Numbered from the stretch's first letter, positions 51,634 to 61,022 are shown. The stretch is 64,000 bases of DNA from an uncultured bacterium (GCA_905216025.1 CAJMSE010000002.1:1-64000), one strand, 5' to 3'. Program-made: numbers and translations. Notes: generated by a model not told the origin, from the sequence alone.

Positions 51634-52920
51634 TTATTTAATATTCATGAATGTCTGCATAAATTCCTGGAGGCGCAGCAGTCCGTAGGCTCCGCTGGCG
51701 CAACTGGTCTCGTCGTAGTGGCTGACGCCGTCGGGTTCGATGCCCTTGTGCCATATAATGAACGGCACCGGCTCGTCCACGTGCGTGCGTATTTCGACCG
51801 GTGTGGGGTGGTCGGGCAGGATGGCGATGCACACCGGCTCGTCCCATGCCGCTACTTCCTCGTATATCGGCTTTATGATACGCTTGTCGAGATAGTCTAT
51901 CGTCTTCAGTTTGAGGTCGATATCACCGTCGTGTCCGGCCTCGTCACTGGCCTCGATGTGCAGGAAGACGAAGTCGTCGCCCGCTTTCAGGGCATCTATC
52001 GCCGCCCTTGCCTTGCCCTCATAGTCGGTGTCGGCCTGTCCCGTCATGCCGTCGAAGACGATGCGTTTGAGTCCGGCATAGCGTCCGATGCCCCTTATCA
52101 GGTCGACGGCCGATATCACCGAGCCGCTCTTTATCTGCGGATACATGTCCTGGAGCACCTTCATCTTCGGCCTGTAGCCTCCTCCCCATGGCCAGATGCA
52201 GTTCGCCTTTTCTTTCCGTCCGGCGTTGAAAGGATGCCCGGCGAGCAGTTCCTGCGATTTGATGATGAGACCGTTGATAAGTTCCGCTGTCTCCTCCGCC
52301 GTCATGCGGGCGGGTTCTCCGTTACCGCAAATGTCTGTTCCGCCTCCGCATGCGTTGCCTCCGGCTTCTCCGCATACCGTGATGCCCTCCTCAGCTTTCA
52401 CTAAAAGCGGCCTCCACGGCTTCTCCGGATTGTCGTGCGGCGGTGCGCAGATGATGTGCTTGTTTCCCCCGCGGATAATCAGCAGGTGGCGGTATTGTAT
52501 TCCTGTGATGAACTTGATGCGGTCGTTGCCGAGCTTTTCGTCGAGGAAACGGATGAGAACGTCGCCCTCTTCCGTCGTGAGATGCCCTCCGTGGTGGTTT
52601 TTTATGCGGCCGCCCCCGGTCGTTATGATGTTGCACCGCAGTGCAAGGTCGTCGGGTCTCATGTCATATCCGATGCTTGCCGCCTCGAGCGGGCCGCGTC
52701 CTTCGTACACCTCGTTGAGGTCGTAGCCCAGTATCGATGTGTTGGCCACCTCGCTTCCAGGGCTGAATCCATCGGGTATGGTGATGAGCCGGCCCGTGCG
52801 TCCCTTTGCGGCGAGCATGTCCATGTATTCTGGCCGGGCATGCTCGAGCAGCGTCTTGCCGCCCAACCGCCCTATGGGGTGGTCGGCCATGCCGTCCCCT
52901 AATATAATAATGTGTTTCAT
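51634..52920 (-). CDS. ApgM-type cofactor-independent phosphoglycerate mutase, likely homoserine kinase role
   Basis: A 428-aa alkaline-phosphatase-superfamily enzyme: IIILGDGMADHP (metal-binding Asp), SPGSEVANTSILGYD (nucleophile Ser), IKNHHGGHLTTEEG, WPWGGGYRPKM, LHIEASDEAGHDGD and ILPDHPTP. No ThrB gene is present between thrA and thrC; proteins of this group occupy that place in several Bacteroidetes and have been proposed to supply phosphohomoserine. Unusual: residues ~176-206 form a Gly/Cys-rich insertion (Cys183, 191, 198) that I do not recall in the family. Gap to thrA 6 nt, to thrC 3 nt. Confidence 0.85.
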   Translation of the reverse strand: MKHIIILGDGMADHPIGRLGGKTLLEHARPEYMDMLAAKGRTGRLITIPDGFSPGSEVANTSILGYDLNEVYEGRGPLEAASIGYDMRPDDLALRCNIITTGGGRIKNHHGGHLTTEEGDVLIRFLDEKLGNDRIKFITGIQYRHLLIIRGGNKHIICAPPHDNPEKPWRPLLVKAEEGITVCGEAGGNACGGGTDICGNGEPARMTAEETAELINGLIIKSQELLAGHPFNAGRKEKANCIWPWGGGYRPKMKVLQDMYPQIKSGSVISAVDLIRGIGRYAGLKRIVFDGMTGQADTDYEGKARAAIDALKAGDDFVFLHIEASDEAGHDGDIDLKLKTIDYLDKRIIKPIYEEVAAWDEPVCIAILPDHPTPVEIRTHVDEPVPFIIWHKGIEPDGVSHYDETSCASGAYGLLRLQEFMQTFMNIK

Positions 52921-52926
52921 TCCGGG

Positions 52927-55374
52927 TTATATATTGGCTATCGACATGATGTTGGCGAACACTCCGGCCGCCGTCACTCCCGCTCCTGCGCCATATCCCT
53001 GTATGAGCATGGGATACTCGCGGTAGCGCTCCGTGGTCAGCAGCACTATGTTGTTGGAGCCTTCAAGACCGTAGAAAGGATGCCCGGCCGGCACCGCTTC
53101 AAGGCTGACGCTCGTCTTTCCCATATCCATCCGGGCTACGAAGCGCCACCGCTTGTTCTCGCTTTCGAGCACCTTGCGCCTGCTTTCAAACTCCGCATCG
53201 AGTGCGGGCAACTCGCGCCAGAAGTCGTCAATGCTTCCGTTGAGCAGGTGGTCGGGCACGAAGAGCTGCTTCTCCACATCCTCCTGCTCAACCTTGTATC
53301 CTGCCTCGCGTGCCAGGATGACGAGCTTGCGCACCACATCCTTGCCGCTGAGGTCTATCCGCGGGTCGGGTTCGCTGTAGCCGAGCTCCTTTGCCCGTCG
53401 CACCGTCTCGGAGAAAGATACTTCTGCTGATATCTCATTGAATATGAAGTTGAGCGTCCCGCTGAGCACGGCCTCAATCTTGAGGATTCTGTCTCCTGAG
53501 TTGCAGAGGTCGCCGATGGTGCCTATTATGGGCAGTCCGGCGCCGACGTTGGTTTCGAAGAGGAACTTGACCCCGCGGCGCATGGCCGTCTCCTTCAGCT
53601 TGCGGTAGCTCTCGTAGTTGCCCGAGGCCGCCACCTTGTTGGCCGCCACCACGTTCACGTTATGCTCGAGCAGCGTCTGGTATACCCCTGCGACCTCCTC
53701 GCTGGCCGTGCAATCCACGAAGACGCTGTTAAAAATATTCATTCCTATGATGCCTTCTGTGAGCCTTTTGATGTTGCTCGGCTCGGCCTCTGCCAGCAGT
53801 TCGCGGTATCTGCCGAGGTCTATTCCCTCGCGTGAGAATACCGCCTTCCGGCTTGACGCTATGCCGACGACGTTCAGTTTCAGTCTGCTTGAACTCATCA
53901 GCTTCTCGTATTGCGAGCGTATCTGCTCTATCAGGTTGCCGCCGACGGTGCCCACGCCGCAGATGAAGAGGTTGAGCACCTTGTATTCGCTGAGGAAGAA
54001 AGAGTCGTGCAGCACGTTGAGTGACTTGCGCAGATACTTCGAGTTGACCACAAACGATATGTTTGTCTCCGATGCGCCCTGCGCGCAGGCTATCACGCTG
54101 ATGCCGCTGCGGCCGAGAGTACCGAACAGTTTTCCGGCGATACCGGGCGTATGCTTCATGTTCTCGCCCACGATGGCGATGGTGGCAAGTCCGCTTTCGG
54201 CATGCGTGGGGAACATGGCACCTGTCTCTATCTCTTTGGCGAACTCGCTGTTGAGCACGCGCACCGCCTCGTCGGCATCTTCGTCGCGCACGCCGATGGA
54301 CGTCGAGTTTTCCGAAGAGGCCTGACTCACCATGAACACTGATATCCGGTGGTCAGTCAGTGCGGCGAAGATGCGCCTGTTCACGCCAATTACGCCCACC
54401 ATCGAGAGGCCCGTCACGGTAATCAGCGTGGTGCCGCCGATGCTTGAGATGCCCTTGATGGGTTTGCTGTCGCCTACGATCTTGTCTTTTATTATCGTTC
54501 CGGGATTCTCCGGGTTGAACGTGTTTTTGACGCGGATGGGTATGTTCTTCACGCACACCGGGTATATCGTGGGCGGGTATATCACCTTTGCGCCGAAGTT
54601 ACAGAGCTCCATTGCCTCGATGTAGCTCAGTTCGGTGATGGTGTATGCCGTGGGTATCACTCTCGGGTCGGCCGTCATGAATCCGTTGACGTCCGTCCAT
54701 ATCTCGAGCACTTCGGCGTCGAGCGCGGCTGCGATGATTGCTGCCGTGTAGTCGCTTCCGCCGCGGCCGAGATTCGTTGTCTCGCCCGTGTCCCTGTCCG
54801 TGCTGATGAATCCGGGGATGACGCAGATGTCTGCGACAATCTTTCCCTCAGTCCCGGCACAGAAAGCGTCTTTCACCAGCTTTGCCGTCAGTTCGCTGTC
54901 GAGCACGTGCTTGCCATGTTTCTCCTCGGTCTTGATGAATTCCCTGGAGTCGAGCAGCAGCGCGCCGTCTATCAGTGCGGCCGTGATGTGGCTGCTCATG
55001 CGCTCGCCGTAGCTCACGATGGCGGCCAGTGTCTTCGGGCTTAGGTCGCGGATGAGATATACACCATAATATATAGAGCGCAGCTCTTCCGTCAGCGAGT
55101 CGATGTCGGCGGTCAGCTTGCGCCGCTTTTCCCCGTCGGTTATGACGGCTTCTATCATCTTGTGGTGACGGGTGACCATGCCGTCAAACTCATCCTTGTA
55201 GCGTTCGTCACCCTTTACCGCCAGCTTTGACGTCGTTATGAGTCTGTCCGTGATGCCTCCGAGTGCGCTGACCACTACAACGGTCTGCTGCTCCTGGCTC
55301 TCTACGATGCCTTTAAGGCTCAGTATGCTCTCTACGGAACCTACGGATGTCCCGCCGAACTTCAGTACTTTCAT
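52927..55374 (-). CDS. thrA: Bifunctional aspartokinase / homoserine dehydrogenase
   Basis: An 815-aa fusion. The N-terminal kinase domain has MKVLKFGGTSVGS and the conserved LGRGGSDYTAA; two ACT domains lie at ~310-460 (TVTGLSMVGVIGVNRR, IAIVGENMKHTPGIAG); the C-terminal dehydrogenase begins LFICGVGTVGGNLIEQI (NAD(P) site) and contains VAANKVAASGNYESYRKL. It makes aspartyl phosphate and later homoserine. First gene of the operon, probably feedback-regulated by threonine through the ACT domains. Confidence 0.95.
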   Translation of the reverse strand: MKVLKFGGTSVGSVESILSLKGIVESQEQQTVVVVSALGGITDRLITTSKLAVKGDERYKDEFDGMVTRHHKMIEAVITDGEKRRKLTADIDSLTEELRSIYYGVYLIRDLSPKTLAAIVSYGERMSSHITAALIDGALLLDSREFIKTEEKHGKHVLDSELTAKLVKDAFCAGTEGKIVADICVIPGFISTDRDTGETTNLGRGGSDYTAAIIAAALDAEVLEIWTDVNGFMTADPRVIPTAYTITELSYIEAMELCNFGAKVIYPPTIYPVCVKNIPIRVKNTFNPENPGTIIKDKIVGDSKPIKGISSIGGTTLITVTGLSMVGVIGVNRRIFAALTDHRISVFMVSQASSENSTSIGVRDEDADEAVRVLNSEFAKEIETGAMFPTHAESGLATIAIVGENMKHTPGIAGKLFGTLGRSGISVIACAQGASETNISFVVNSKYLRKSLNVLHDSFFLSEYKVLNLFICGVGTVGGNLIEQIRSQYEKLMSSSRLKLNVVGIASSRKAVFSREGIDLGRYRELLAEAEPSNIKRLTEGIIGMNIFNSVFVDCTASEEVAGVYQTLLEHNVNVVAANKVAASGNYESYRKLKETAMRRGVKFLFETNVGAGLPIIGTIGDLCNSGDRILKIEAVLSGTLNFIFNEISAEVSFSETVRRAKELGYSEPDPRIDLSGKDVVRKLVILAREAGYKVEQEDVEKQLFVPDHLLNGSIDDFWRELPALDAEFESRRKVLESENKRWRFVARMDMGKTSVSLEAVPAGHPFYGLEGSNNIVLLTTERYREYPMLIQGYGAGAGVTAAGVFANIMSIANI

Positions 55375-55462
55375 CGTTCTGTTGCTTTTTAAAACTTTGT
55401 TTATATCTATGCTTCCCCTATACGGGTGGGGCTTAATCTTTCGATTTTTAACTAATCAACGG

Positions 55463-55493
55463 CAAAAGTACGAAGAATTGTCGGCATTGCCAA
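55463..55493 (-). promoter_or_regulatory. Consensus promoter of thrA-apgM-thrC
   Basis: Minus strand TTG (55491-55493), 20-nt spacer, TACTTTTG (55463-55470), giving a leader of about 80 nt. The leader contains a small C4/G4 hairpin at ~55415-55433 but no Thr/Ile-rich leader peptide. Confidence 0.7.
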
Positions 55494-55520
55494 CGTTTTT
55501 ATTGCATAATTGATGTTTTG

Positions 55521-55540
55521 CCCGGTAAATGCTTACCGGG
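55521..55540. other. Isolated perfect hairpin upstream of the thr promoter
   Basis: CCCGGTAA pairs with TTACCGGG around ATGC. A second hairpin, GGCGG/CCGCC with a CCTT loop, lies at 55570-55583. They sit in the divergent gap 55375-55691 and could be regulatory sites or transcript boundaries. Purpose unknown. Confidence 0.4.
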
Positions 55541-55648
55541 ACTCGTCGGGCTATGCGTGTTTGCCATACGGCGGCCTTCCGCCACGCCTGTAAGCATGTT
55601 TTAGTAAAATAAACCGATGCGGAACAATGATATCCGGAAATTAATAAC

Positions 55649-55656
55649 TATCTTTG
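55649..55656 (+). promoter_or_regulatory. Putative -7 box of the secreted metallopeptidase-like gene
   Basis: TATCTTTG, 36 nt upstream of the ATG at 55692. No clear -33. Confidence 0.5.
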
Positions 55657-55691
55657 CCACAGTTAAATGAAACTATAACAATTATTACTCT

Positions 55692-58600
55692 ATGACAACA
55701 AAACAACTTATTCTGGCATGTCTGATGTCCGGACTCGGTGTTCCGTCGTGTTCGACGGCCCAGGAGTACTTTGACATCACAGACTTGTATCTTCACAACA
55801 ATGGTTTCGACACTGACTTCGACTATCCCGTTTCGGCCACCGGCAACGTGGCACAGGAAATCCGTGAGGTTAACGGATGGACGAAAGACATTGCCGTGAA
55901 CTACACCATCACCGGCGTATATCAGTATGGCACCAAGGCCACATTCAACGGCGCGCCCGTCCCCGCGGCGGGATATGACGGCTCGGCGGCAGGCGGCTGC
56001 CTCGCGCTGAGTACCGGTTGGACCCAGTCGATGCTCTTCTTTCAGAACGTCACGCTGCCTGCCGGCCGCTACGGACTGGTGTCTGCTTTCTACAGCTGCG
56101 GCGACCAAAGCGTGGGCGAGAGCTGCGTGGGCTGGATTCCGGCCGGCGGTAGCAGCAAGATGTCGGCCGTGAGCAGTTTTCCGTGCGGCGAGTGGACAGC
56201 CGATACCGTGTGGTTTGACGTCGCAGCCCCCACAGAGGGAAAGATACAGATAGGATATAAGTCAGGTGCCGGCGGTTCGGCAAACTCTGCCAAGGTGGCG
56301 CTCGACTTCGTGAAGCTCATCCGCGACACTCCTGCGGGCAAGGCTGACGCCGATATATATAAGGAGAAACTTGCCCCGATTATAACTGAGGCCGAGACCC
56401 TCTATGCCGACGGAAGCGGTAACGGGGCGGCTGCGTTGAAGGAAGCAATCGACGACGCACGTCGCGTAGCGGCCGATGATGCAGCCACGATAGCCCAAGT
56501 CGAGGCCGCGATAGCTTCGCTTGAAGCCGCCATCGACACCTATCTGTGGGCCAACCCGACGGGTGATGTGCCCACGGTGACAACAGACAGCCGCTATGCG
56601 CGCGGTGCCACGATGGCCTTCGGCCGCATGAGCGTGAAGGGAACGGACATCGCCGAGCAGGGATTCTGCTGGAGCGAGATGCCCGAACCCACGATAGCGG
56701 ACAACACCACGACAGACTATCTCGAAAACAACGGCCGCATCTACCGTCTCGACGGCCTGAAGCCGGCAACGCAGTACTATATGCGTGCATACGCCGTGAC
56801 GAAGGGACGCCAGGTGGGATACGGCGAGACGGTGAGGTTCTACACCATCCCCAAGGGACAGATAGGCTACACGATACGCAGCGGCGGCGATGCCGCCACG
56901 GTGAAGCGCATCACCGATGCGGTGAAGGATGCCGTGGGTTACTGGAACAACCTGACCGAGATGAAGGGCTTTAGCACGAGCGTAGGCTATGAGAGCGGCG
57001 TGCCCACGGCCGACTGCTCCTATGGCGGATGGATACGAGTGGGCTCTAACACTGCCTACCAGGCCACGGGAACGATTCTCCATGAGCTGCTGCACGGTGT
57101 GGGAGTGATCCCCTGGGCCGACACGGAGTGGAGCCGGCATAACCTCAGGGCGTCGGTGAACGGCGACGGATACGGCACCGGCCTGTGGCTCGGCGACAGG
57201 GTTACGGAACTGCTCCGCTTTTGGGACAACAGCACGACGGCACAGCTCAACGGCGACTACCAGCACATGTGGCCCTATGGAATCAACGGCGCGCATGAGG
57301 ATACGCACAGCGAAGTGCTTTACATCGGCAACGGACTCGTATGCCAGGCGCTCGGCGAGGACGGCCTGCAGCACACGAGCACCTCTTTCGCACAGCCTTA
57401 CTACTCGTTCAACCACGAGGAGGGCACGAAGTATTACATAAAGAACGAGTCGGCCGAACGCGGCCTGTACAGCTCTTACCTCATAGTCACGCCGGAGGGT
57501 AACCTTACGTGGCGAGCTATGAGTGCGGCCGATGCAGCCGCCAACGACAGCACGGCATGGACGGTGACGTTCACTCCCGAGAACCAGTATTACCAGTTGC
57601 GGAACGCCGCCACCGGCCGCTATCTCACCTATGCAGCTGCCGGTACGAACGGCATAAGGACCGCTGCGCGCACGGCGCCTGCGGCGGCAGACAATTTCCA
57701 GCTGATGCGCGGCCGCACAGACGTAGCTCTGGGAACGCAGAAGACGGGCCTGCGGGGCTACTGGCTGATACATCCCGAGAGCAACTGGACGCCCCGCTGT
57801 CTTCAGGCCGCTGCCGGCGGCGTCACCACGGCCGTGGCTTTCGATATCGCGAACAAGGCCGACAAGCAGCGCTGGCTCATCCTGACGCAGGAGGAGATGG
57901 CCGCAGTGGAGCAGGGAGCATTCAGCGGAATGAAGGTTGAGATAGGAAAGGCCCTCGAATGCCTGAAAAAACTTGTGGCAGTGCCGCACACAGAGGATAC
58001 CGAAGGCACCGACGATGCTGCCGCCCAGCTGATAAAAAGGGTGGAGCAGACCGTTGAACAGGCCACCGGCACGGCCGATATAATGCAGCTGGAGGCTGAG
58101 ATAAGGGCGGGCATAGGCACATTCCTGCGCGGTGCCACGCCGAGCAGTGCGGCCCAGCCGTTCGACCTCACATACATGCTCGTAAATCCGGGCATGGAGT
58201 CGGCCGAGGGATGGTCGGCCGCTCCCACGATAAACCACTCGTGCGGAGAGTTCTATCAGACCACGTTCGACATGAATCAGACTCTCAGCGACATGCCTGC
58301 CGGCACATACCAGTTGCGTGCCAAGGCGTTCCAGCGCCCCGGTACGTCGACGGCATCCTACTCCGACTATGCCGCCGGTACAGACCGCGTGACGGCATAT
58401 CTCTATGCCGGAAGCGCACGCGAGAAGCTGACGCACATCGCAGCATGTGCGCAGAGTACGAAGCTCGGCGGTGCTGAGTCGTCGGTGGGCAGAGGACTGT
58501 ACATGCCCAACGATATGCAGGCCGCCAGCATATACTTCGGCAAGGGACTTTACGAGAACATAGTGACCGCAACGCTCGACTCAGACGGCAGCAATATGAA

Positions 58601-58850
58601 GGTGGGCATCAGCTCATCGTCAATGCCTTCGTACTATTGGTGCATCTTCGACGACTTCCGTCTCTACTTCTTCGGCAGTATGCCGTTGGAGACCGTGACG
58701 GCGATAGAAACCGTCAGTGCTGCTGCCGCTACCCGCCCGTCGGCAAATATCTATTCCATCGATGGCCGCATCGTACGCAAGGCCTGTGAAGGCACAGCCG
58801 GACTGCCGAAGGGTATATATATAATAGGTGGAAAGAAGGTAGTAATATAA
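55692..58850 (+). CDS. Large secreted protein with HExxH motif, putative metallopeptidase
   Basis: A 1052-aa protein with an N-terminal export signal. Residues ~25-215 form a beta-rich carbohydrate-binding-like domain; ~215-285 are helical and repetitive (FIVAR-like: IDDARRVAADDAATIAQVEA); ~290-390 are fibronectin-III-like. Residues ~395-510 include TILHELLHGVGVIPW (HExxH at ~464-468), a zincin-type site; the third ligand is unclear. A beta-trefoil/ricin-like part (~580-760) and a C-terminal beta domain follow, ending SIDGRIVRKACEGTAGLPKG and a short strand, similar to a type IX sorting signal. Probably surface or secreted and acting on host or dietary material; substrate unknown. Confidence 0.75.
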   Translation: MTTKQLILACLMSGLGVPSCSTAQEYFDITDLYLHNNGFDTDFDYPVSATGNVAQEIREVNGWTKDIAVNYTITGVYQYGTKATFNGAPVPAAGYDGSAAGGCLALSTGWTQSMLFFQNVTLPAGRYGLVSAFYSCGDQSVGESCVGWIPAGGSSKMSAVSSFPCGEWTADTVWFDVAAPTEGKIQIGYKSGAGGSANSAKVALDFVKLIRDTPAGKADADIYKEKLAPIITEAETLYADGSGNGAAALKEAIDDARRVAADDAATIAQVEAAIASLEAAIDTYLWANPTGDVPTVTTDSRYARGATMAFGRMSVKGTDIAEQGFCWSEMPEPTIADNTTTDYLENNGRIYRLDGLKPATQYYMRAYAVTKGRQVGYGETVRFYTIPKGQIGYTIRSGGDAATVKRITDAVKDAVGYWNNLTEMKGFSTSVGYESGVPTADCSYGGWIRVGSNTAYQATGTILHELLHGVGVIPWADTEWSRHNLRASVNGDGYGTGLWLGDRVTELLRFWDNSTTAQLNGDYQHMWPYGINGAHEDTHSEVLYIGNGLVCQALGEDGLQHTSTSFAQPYYSFNHEEGTKYYIKNESAERGLYSSYLIVTPEGNLTWRAMSAADAAANDSTAWTVTFTPENQYYQLRNAATGRYLTYAAAGTNGIRTAARTAPAAADNFQLMRGRTDVALGTQKTGLRGYWLIHPESNWTPRCLQAAAGGVTTAVAFDIANKADKQRWLILTQEEMAAVEQGAFSGMKVEIGKALECLKKLVAVPHTEDTEGTDDAAAQLIKRVEQTVEQATGTADIMQLEAEIRAGIGTFLRGATPSSAAQPFDLTYMLVNPGMESAEGWSAAPTINHSCGEFYQTTFDMNQTLSDMPAGTYQLRAKAFQRPGTSTASYSDYAAGTDRVTAYLYAGSAREKLTHIAACAQSTKLGGAESSVGRGLYMPNDMQAASIYFGKGLYENIVTATLDSDGSNMKVGISSSSMPSYYWCIFDDFRLYFFGSMPLETVTAIETVSAAAATRPSANIYSIDGRIVRKACEGTAGLPKGIYIIGGKKVVI

Positions 58851-58971
58851 GTGAAGAGTGAAGAATGAATAGTGAAGAATTTGCTGCCGCGGTGGTTTTG
58901 AACGGCGCTTCGACGGCTGATTCTTATCTATTGCTTGGATAATAAAGGGTTCTCCAGGTTTATAATAAAGG

Positions 58972-59026
58972 GGCCTCCAGTGTAGGGACTTAGCTCGTCT
59001 ATGTCCTTATGGTGGAGGCCTTTTTT
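58972..59026 (+). terminator. Intrinsic terminator inside the MITE-like element
   Basis: GGCCTCCA (58972-58979) pairs with TGGAGGCC (59013-59020), with inner AGGGAC/GTCCTT pairing, followed by six T (59021-59026). It would end transcripts from the gene at 55692. Confidence 0.8.
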
Positions 59027-59079
59027 GTTTGTATATCATAGCCCCTTCAATTTAACGGCTTGCTCCTGATGATGCCGCG

Positions 59080-59230
59080 GGGCCGTTTTGACGGTGTAAC
59101 GGGTTGCCCGTGACGGCGCAATCGACAACCCGCCAATGCCGTGCGGTTGCTTTCAAATGTGTTTTTGCCAGCTATCAAAAGTGTTTTTGTGCGCTTGGCA
59201 AAGAGTTTTTGAGAGCTGACAAAAATGTCA
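59080..59230 (+). repeat. Intergenic repeat family, copy C
   Basis: Begins GGGCCGTTTTGACGGTGTAACGG (closely like copy B) read here as a 5' G/C-rich part, and ends with units around TCAAATGTGTTTTTG (59153), TCAAAAGTGTTTTTG (59175) and a degenerate unit (59198). It lies wholly inside the 45-bp inverted repeats of the element at 58851-59325. Confidence 0.7.
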
Positions 59231-59335
59231 GTCTGTTGCTTTCTCCTTACATTTTATAACTCTCGTATTCCTATTTAAGTCCACCGCGGCAGCAAATTCT
59301 TCACTCTTCATTCTTCATTCTTCATTTAATTAATG

Positions 59336-59343
59336 TATATTTG
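59336..59343 (+). promoter_or_regulatory. Putative -7 box of the flavoprotein gene
   Basis: TATATTTG, 53 nt before the ATG at 59396 and only 11 nt beyond the right terminal repeat of the MITE-like element, whose last bases would therefore lie in the -33 region. Confidence 0.5.
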
Positions 59344-59395
59344 CAGGATAATTTGATGAAAGGTATACGGGATTCGGAATGACAGCAGTTATATT

Positions 59396-60964
59396 ATGAC
59401 AAATGAATATCAGATAAGGGTGCTGCCGCAGGTGGCGGTTTCAGAGCAGGCTATAATAGAATATGCGGCCGGAGAAAACGGTTTCGACGCGCGTACGGTA
59501 ACTTCGCTGCGTGTGCTCAAGCGCAGCATAGACGCCCGGCAACGGACTATATATGTGAATCTGAAGGTGCGGGTATACATAAACGAGATGCCTGCGGACG
59601 ACGATTACGACCATACGGAATACGGAGACGTATCCCAGTCGAGGCGCGTCATCGTGGTGGGCGAGGGCCCCGGCGGGCTCTTCGCGGCCCTCCGGCTTAT
59701 CGAGCTCGGTCTGAAGCCGGTTGTGATAGAGCGCGGCAAGGACGTGCGCGAGCGCAAGATAGACCTCGCGAAGATATCGCGGGAGCAGAATGTCGACAGC
59801 GAGAGCAACTACTGCTTCGGCGAGGGAGGAGCCGGCGCATACTCGGACGGAAAACTGTATACGCGCAGCAAGAAGCGTGGAAACATACGCAAGATACTCA
59901 GCGTGTTCTGCCAGCACGGGGCATCGACGGCGATTCTTGCCGATGCGCATCCGCACATAGGTACGGACAGGCTGCCGAGAGTGATAGAAAACATGCGCAA
60001 TACGATATTGAAATCGGGCGGAGAGGTGCATCATCAGACGAAAATGACCGGGCTGCTGACAGACCGTGATGAGGTGATGGGGGTGGAGGCGACAGACCTC
60101 ATGACCGGCAAGGAACTGACTTTCCGCGGGCCGGTGATACTCGCCACTGGACATTCGGCACGCGACGTATACACCTATCTGCACGGCCGGAACATCGAGA
60201 TAGAGGCCAAGGGCATCGCCGTGGGTGTGCGCCTCGAACATCCGGCCGAACTGATAGACCGCATACAGTATCACAACAAGCAGGGACGCGGGCGCTGGCT
60301 GCCTGCGGCCGAGTATTCGTTTGTCACCCAGGCCGACGGACGCGGGGTCTATTCGTTCTGCATGTGCCCCGGCGGATTCGTCATTCCGGCGGCCACGGCG
60401 AAACAGCAGATCGTGGTGAACGGAATGAGTCCGAGCAGCCGCGGAGGCAAATGGTCGAACAGCGGAATGGTGGTCGAGACGCGTCCGGAAGACATCGCGG
60501 GCGACAGTCCGCTGCGCATGATGCACTGGCAGGAAGAGATTGAGCGCCAGTGCTGGCAGCAGGGCAACATGAGGCAGACCGCTCCGGCGCAGCGCATGGC
60601 CGACTTCGTCAATGGCAGGCTTAGCTACGACCTGCCCGCCAGTTCGTACTCGCCGGGACTGATATCGTCGCCGCTGCATTTCTGGATGCCGAAGCATGTC
60701 GTCAGCCGCCTGCAGCAGGGATTCCGCCAGTTCGGCAAGATGAGCCACGGCTTCCTCACCAACGAGGCACTGATGATTGCCGCCGAGACGCGCACGTCGT
60801 CTCCTGTGCGCATCCTGCGCAGCGGAGACACACTGATGCACGTCCGCCTGCGCGGCCTCTTCCCCTGCGGCGAGGGTGCCGGATATGCCGGCGGCATAGT
60901 GTCGGCCGGCGTCGACGGTGAGCGGTGCGCCGAGATGTGCGCCGAATATCTGAAGACGGTTTAG
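59396..60964 (+). CDS. FAD-dependent oxidoreductase (COG2509 type)
   Basis: A 522-aa flavoprotein. After an N-terminal ~80-residue domain, VIVVGEGPGGLFAALRL is the FAD-binding Rossmann motif, VVIERG the acidic end of the second strand, FGEGGAGAYSDGKLYTR a family-specific motif, and LFPCGEGAGYAGGIVSAGVDG the C-terminal FAD-contacting loop. Proteins of this group are uncharacterised dehydrogenases. It appears monocistronic. Confidence 0.85.
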   Translation: MTNEYQIRVLPQVAVSEQAIIEYAAGENGFDARTVTSLRVLKRSIDARQRTIYVNLKVRVYINEMPADDDYDHTEYGDVSQSRRVIVVGEGPGGLFAALRLIELGLKPVVIERGKDVRERKIDLAKISREQNVDSESNYCFGEGGAGAYSDGKLYTRSKKRGNIRKILSVFCQHGASTAILADAHPHIGTDRLPRVIENMRNTILKSGGEVHHQTKMTGLLTDRDEVMGVEATDLMTGKELTFRGPVILATGHSARDVYTYLHGRNIEIEAKGIAVGVRLEHPAELIDRIQYHNKQGRGRWLPAAEYSFVTQADGRGVYSFCMCPGGFVIPAATAKQQIVVNGMSPSSRGGKWSNSGMVVETRPEDIAGDSPLRMMHWQEEIERQCWQQGNMRQTAPAQRMADFVNGRLSYDLPASSYSPGLISSPLHFWMPKHVVSRLQQGFRQFGKMSHGFLTNEALMIAAETRTSSPVRILRSGDTLMHVRLRGLFPCGEGAGYAGGIVSAGVDGERCAEMCAEYLKTV

Positions 60965-61022
60965 CATCCGGCCGGCGGCGGATATGCGGCGGCACGGCTC
61001 TTGTAATTAAAGAAAGAAAAAC

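Larger units (their letters stand above)
58851..59325. mobile_element. MITE-like element with 45-bp terminal inverted repeats
   Basis: The left end (58851-58895) and the right end (59281-59325) are inverted copies identical at 42 of 45 positions. Each has an outer GTGAAGAATGAAGA-type motif and an inner TTTGCTGCCGCGGTGG. The interior has no gene but holds an intrinsic terminator (58972-59026) and repeat copy C (59080-59230). The left end begins on the base after the stop codon of the upstream gene. No transposase or target duplication is visible. Confidence 0.7.

Noticed and set aside
55375..55457. Threonine leader-peptide attenuator before thrA
   Set aside because: No short frame with Thr/Ile codons and only a weak hairpin; regulation by ACT domains is more plausible.
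56262..58436. 724-codon minus-strand frame opposite the metallopeptidase-like gene
   Set aside because: No recognisable domain, Arg/His/Cys-rich composition typical of antisense shadow; the plus frame has signal peptide, HExxH and terminal domain.
59441..60967. 508-codon frame opposite the flavoprotein
   Set aside because: The plus strand has clear FAD-binding motifs; the minus frame shows none.
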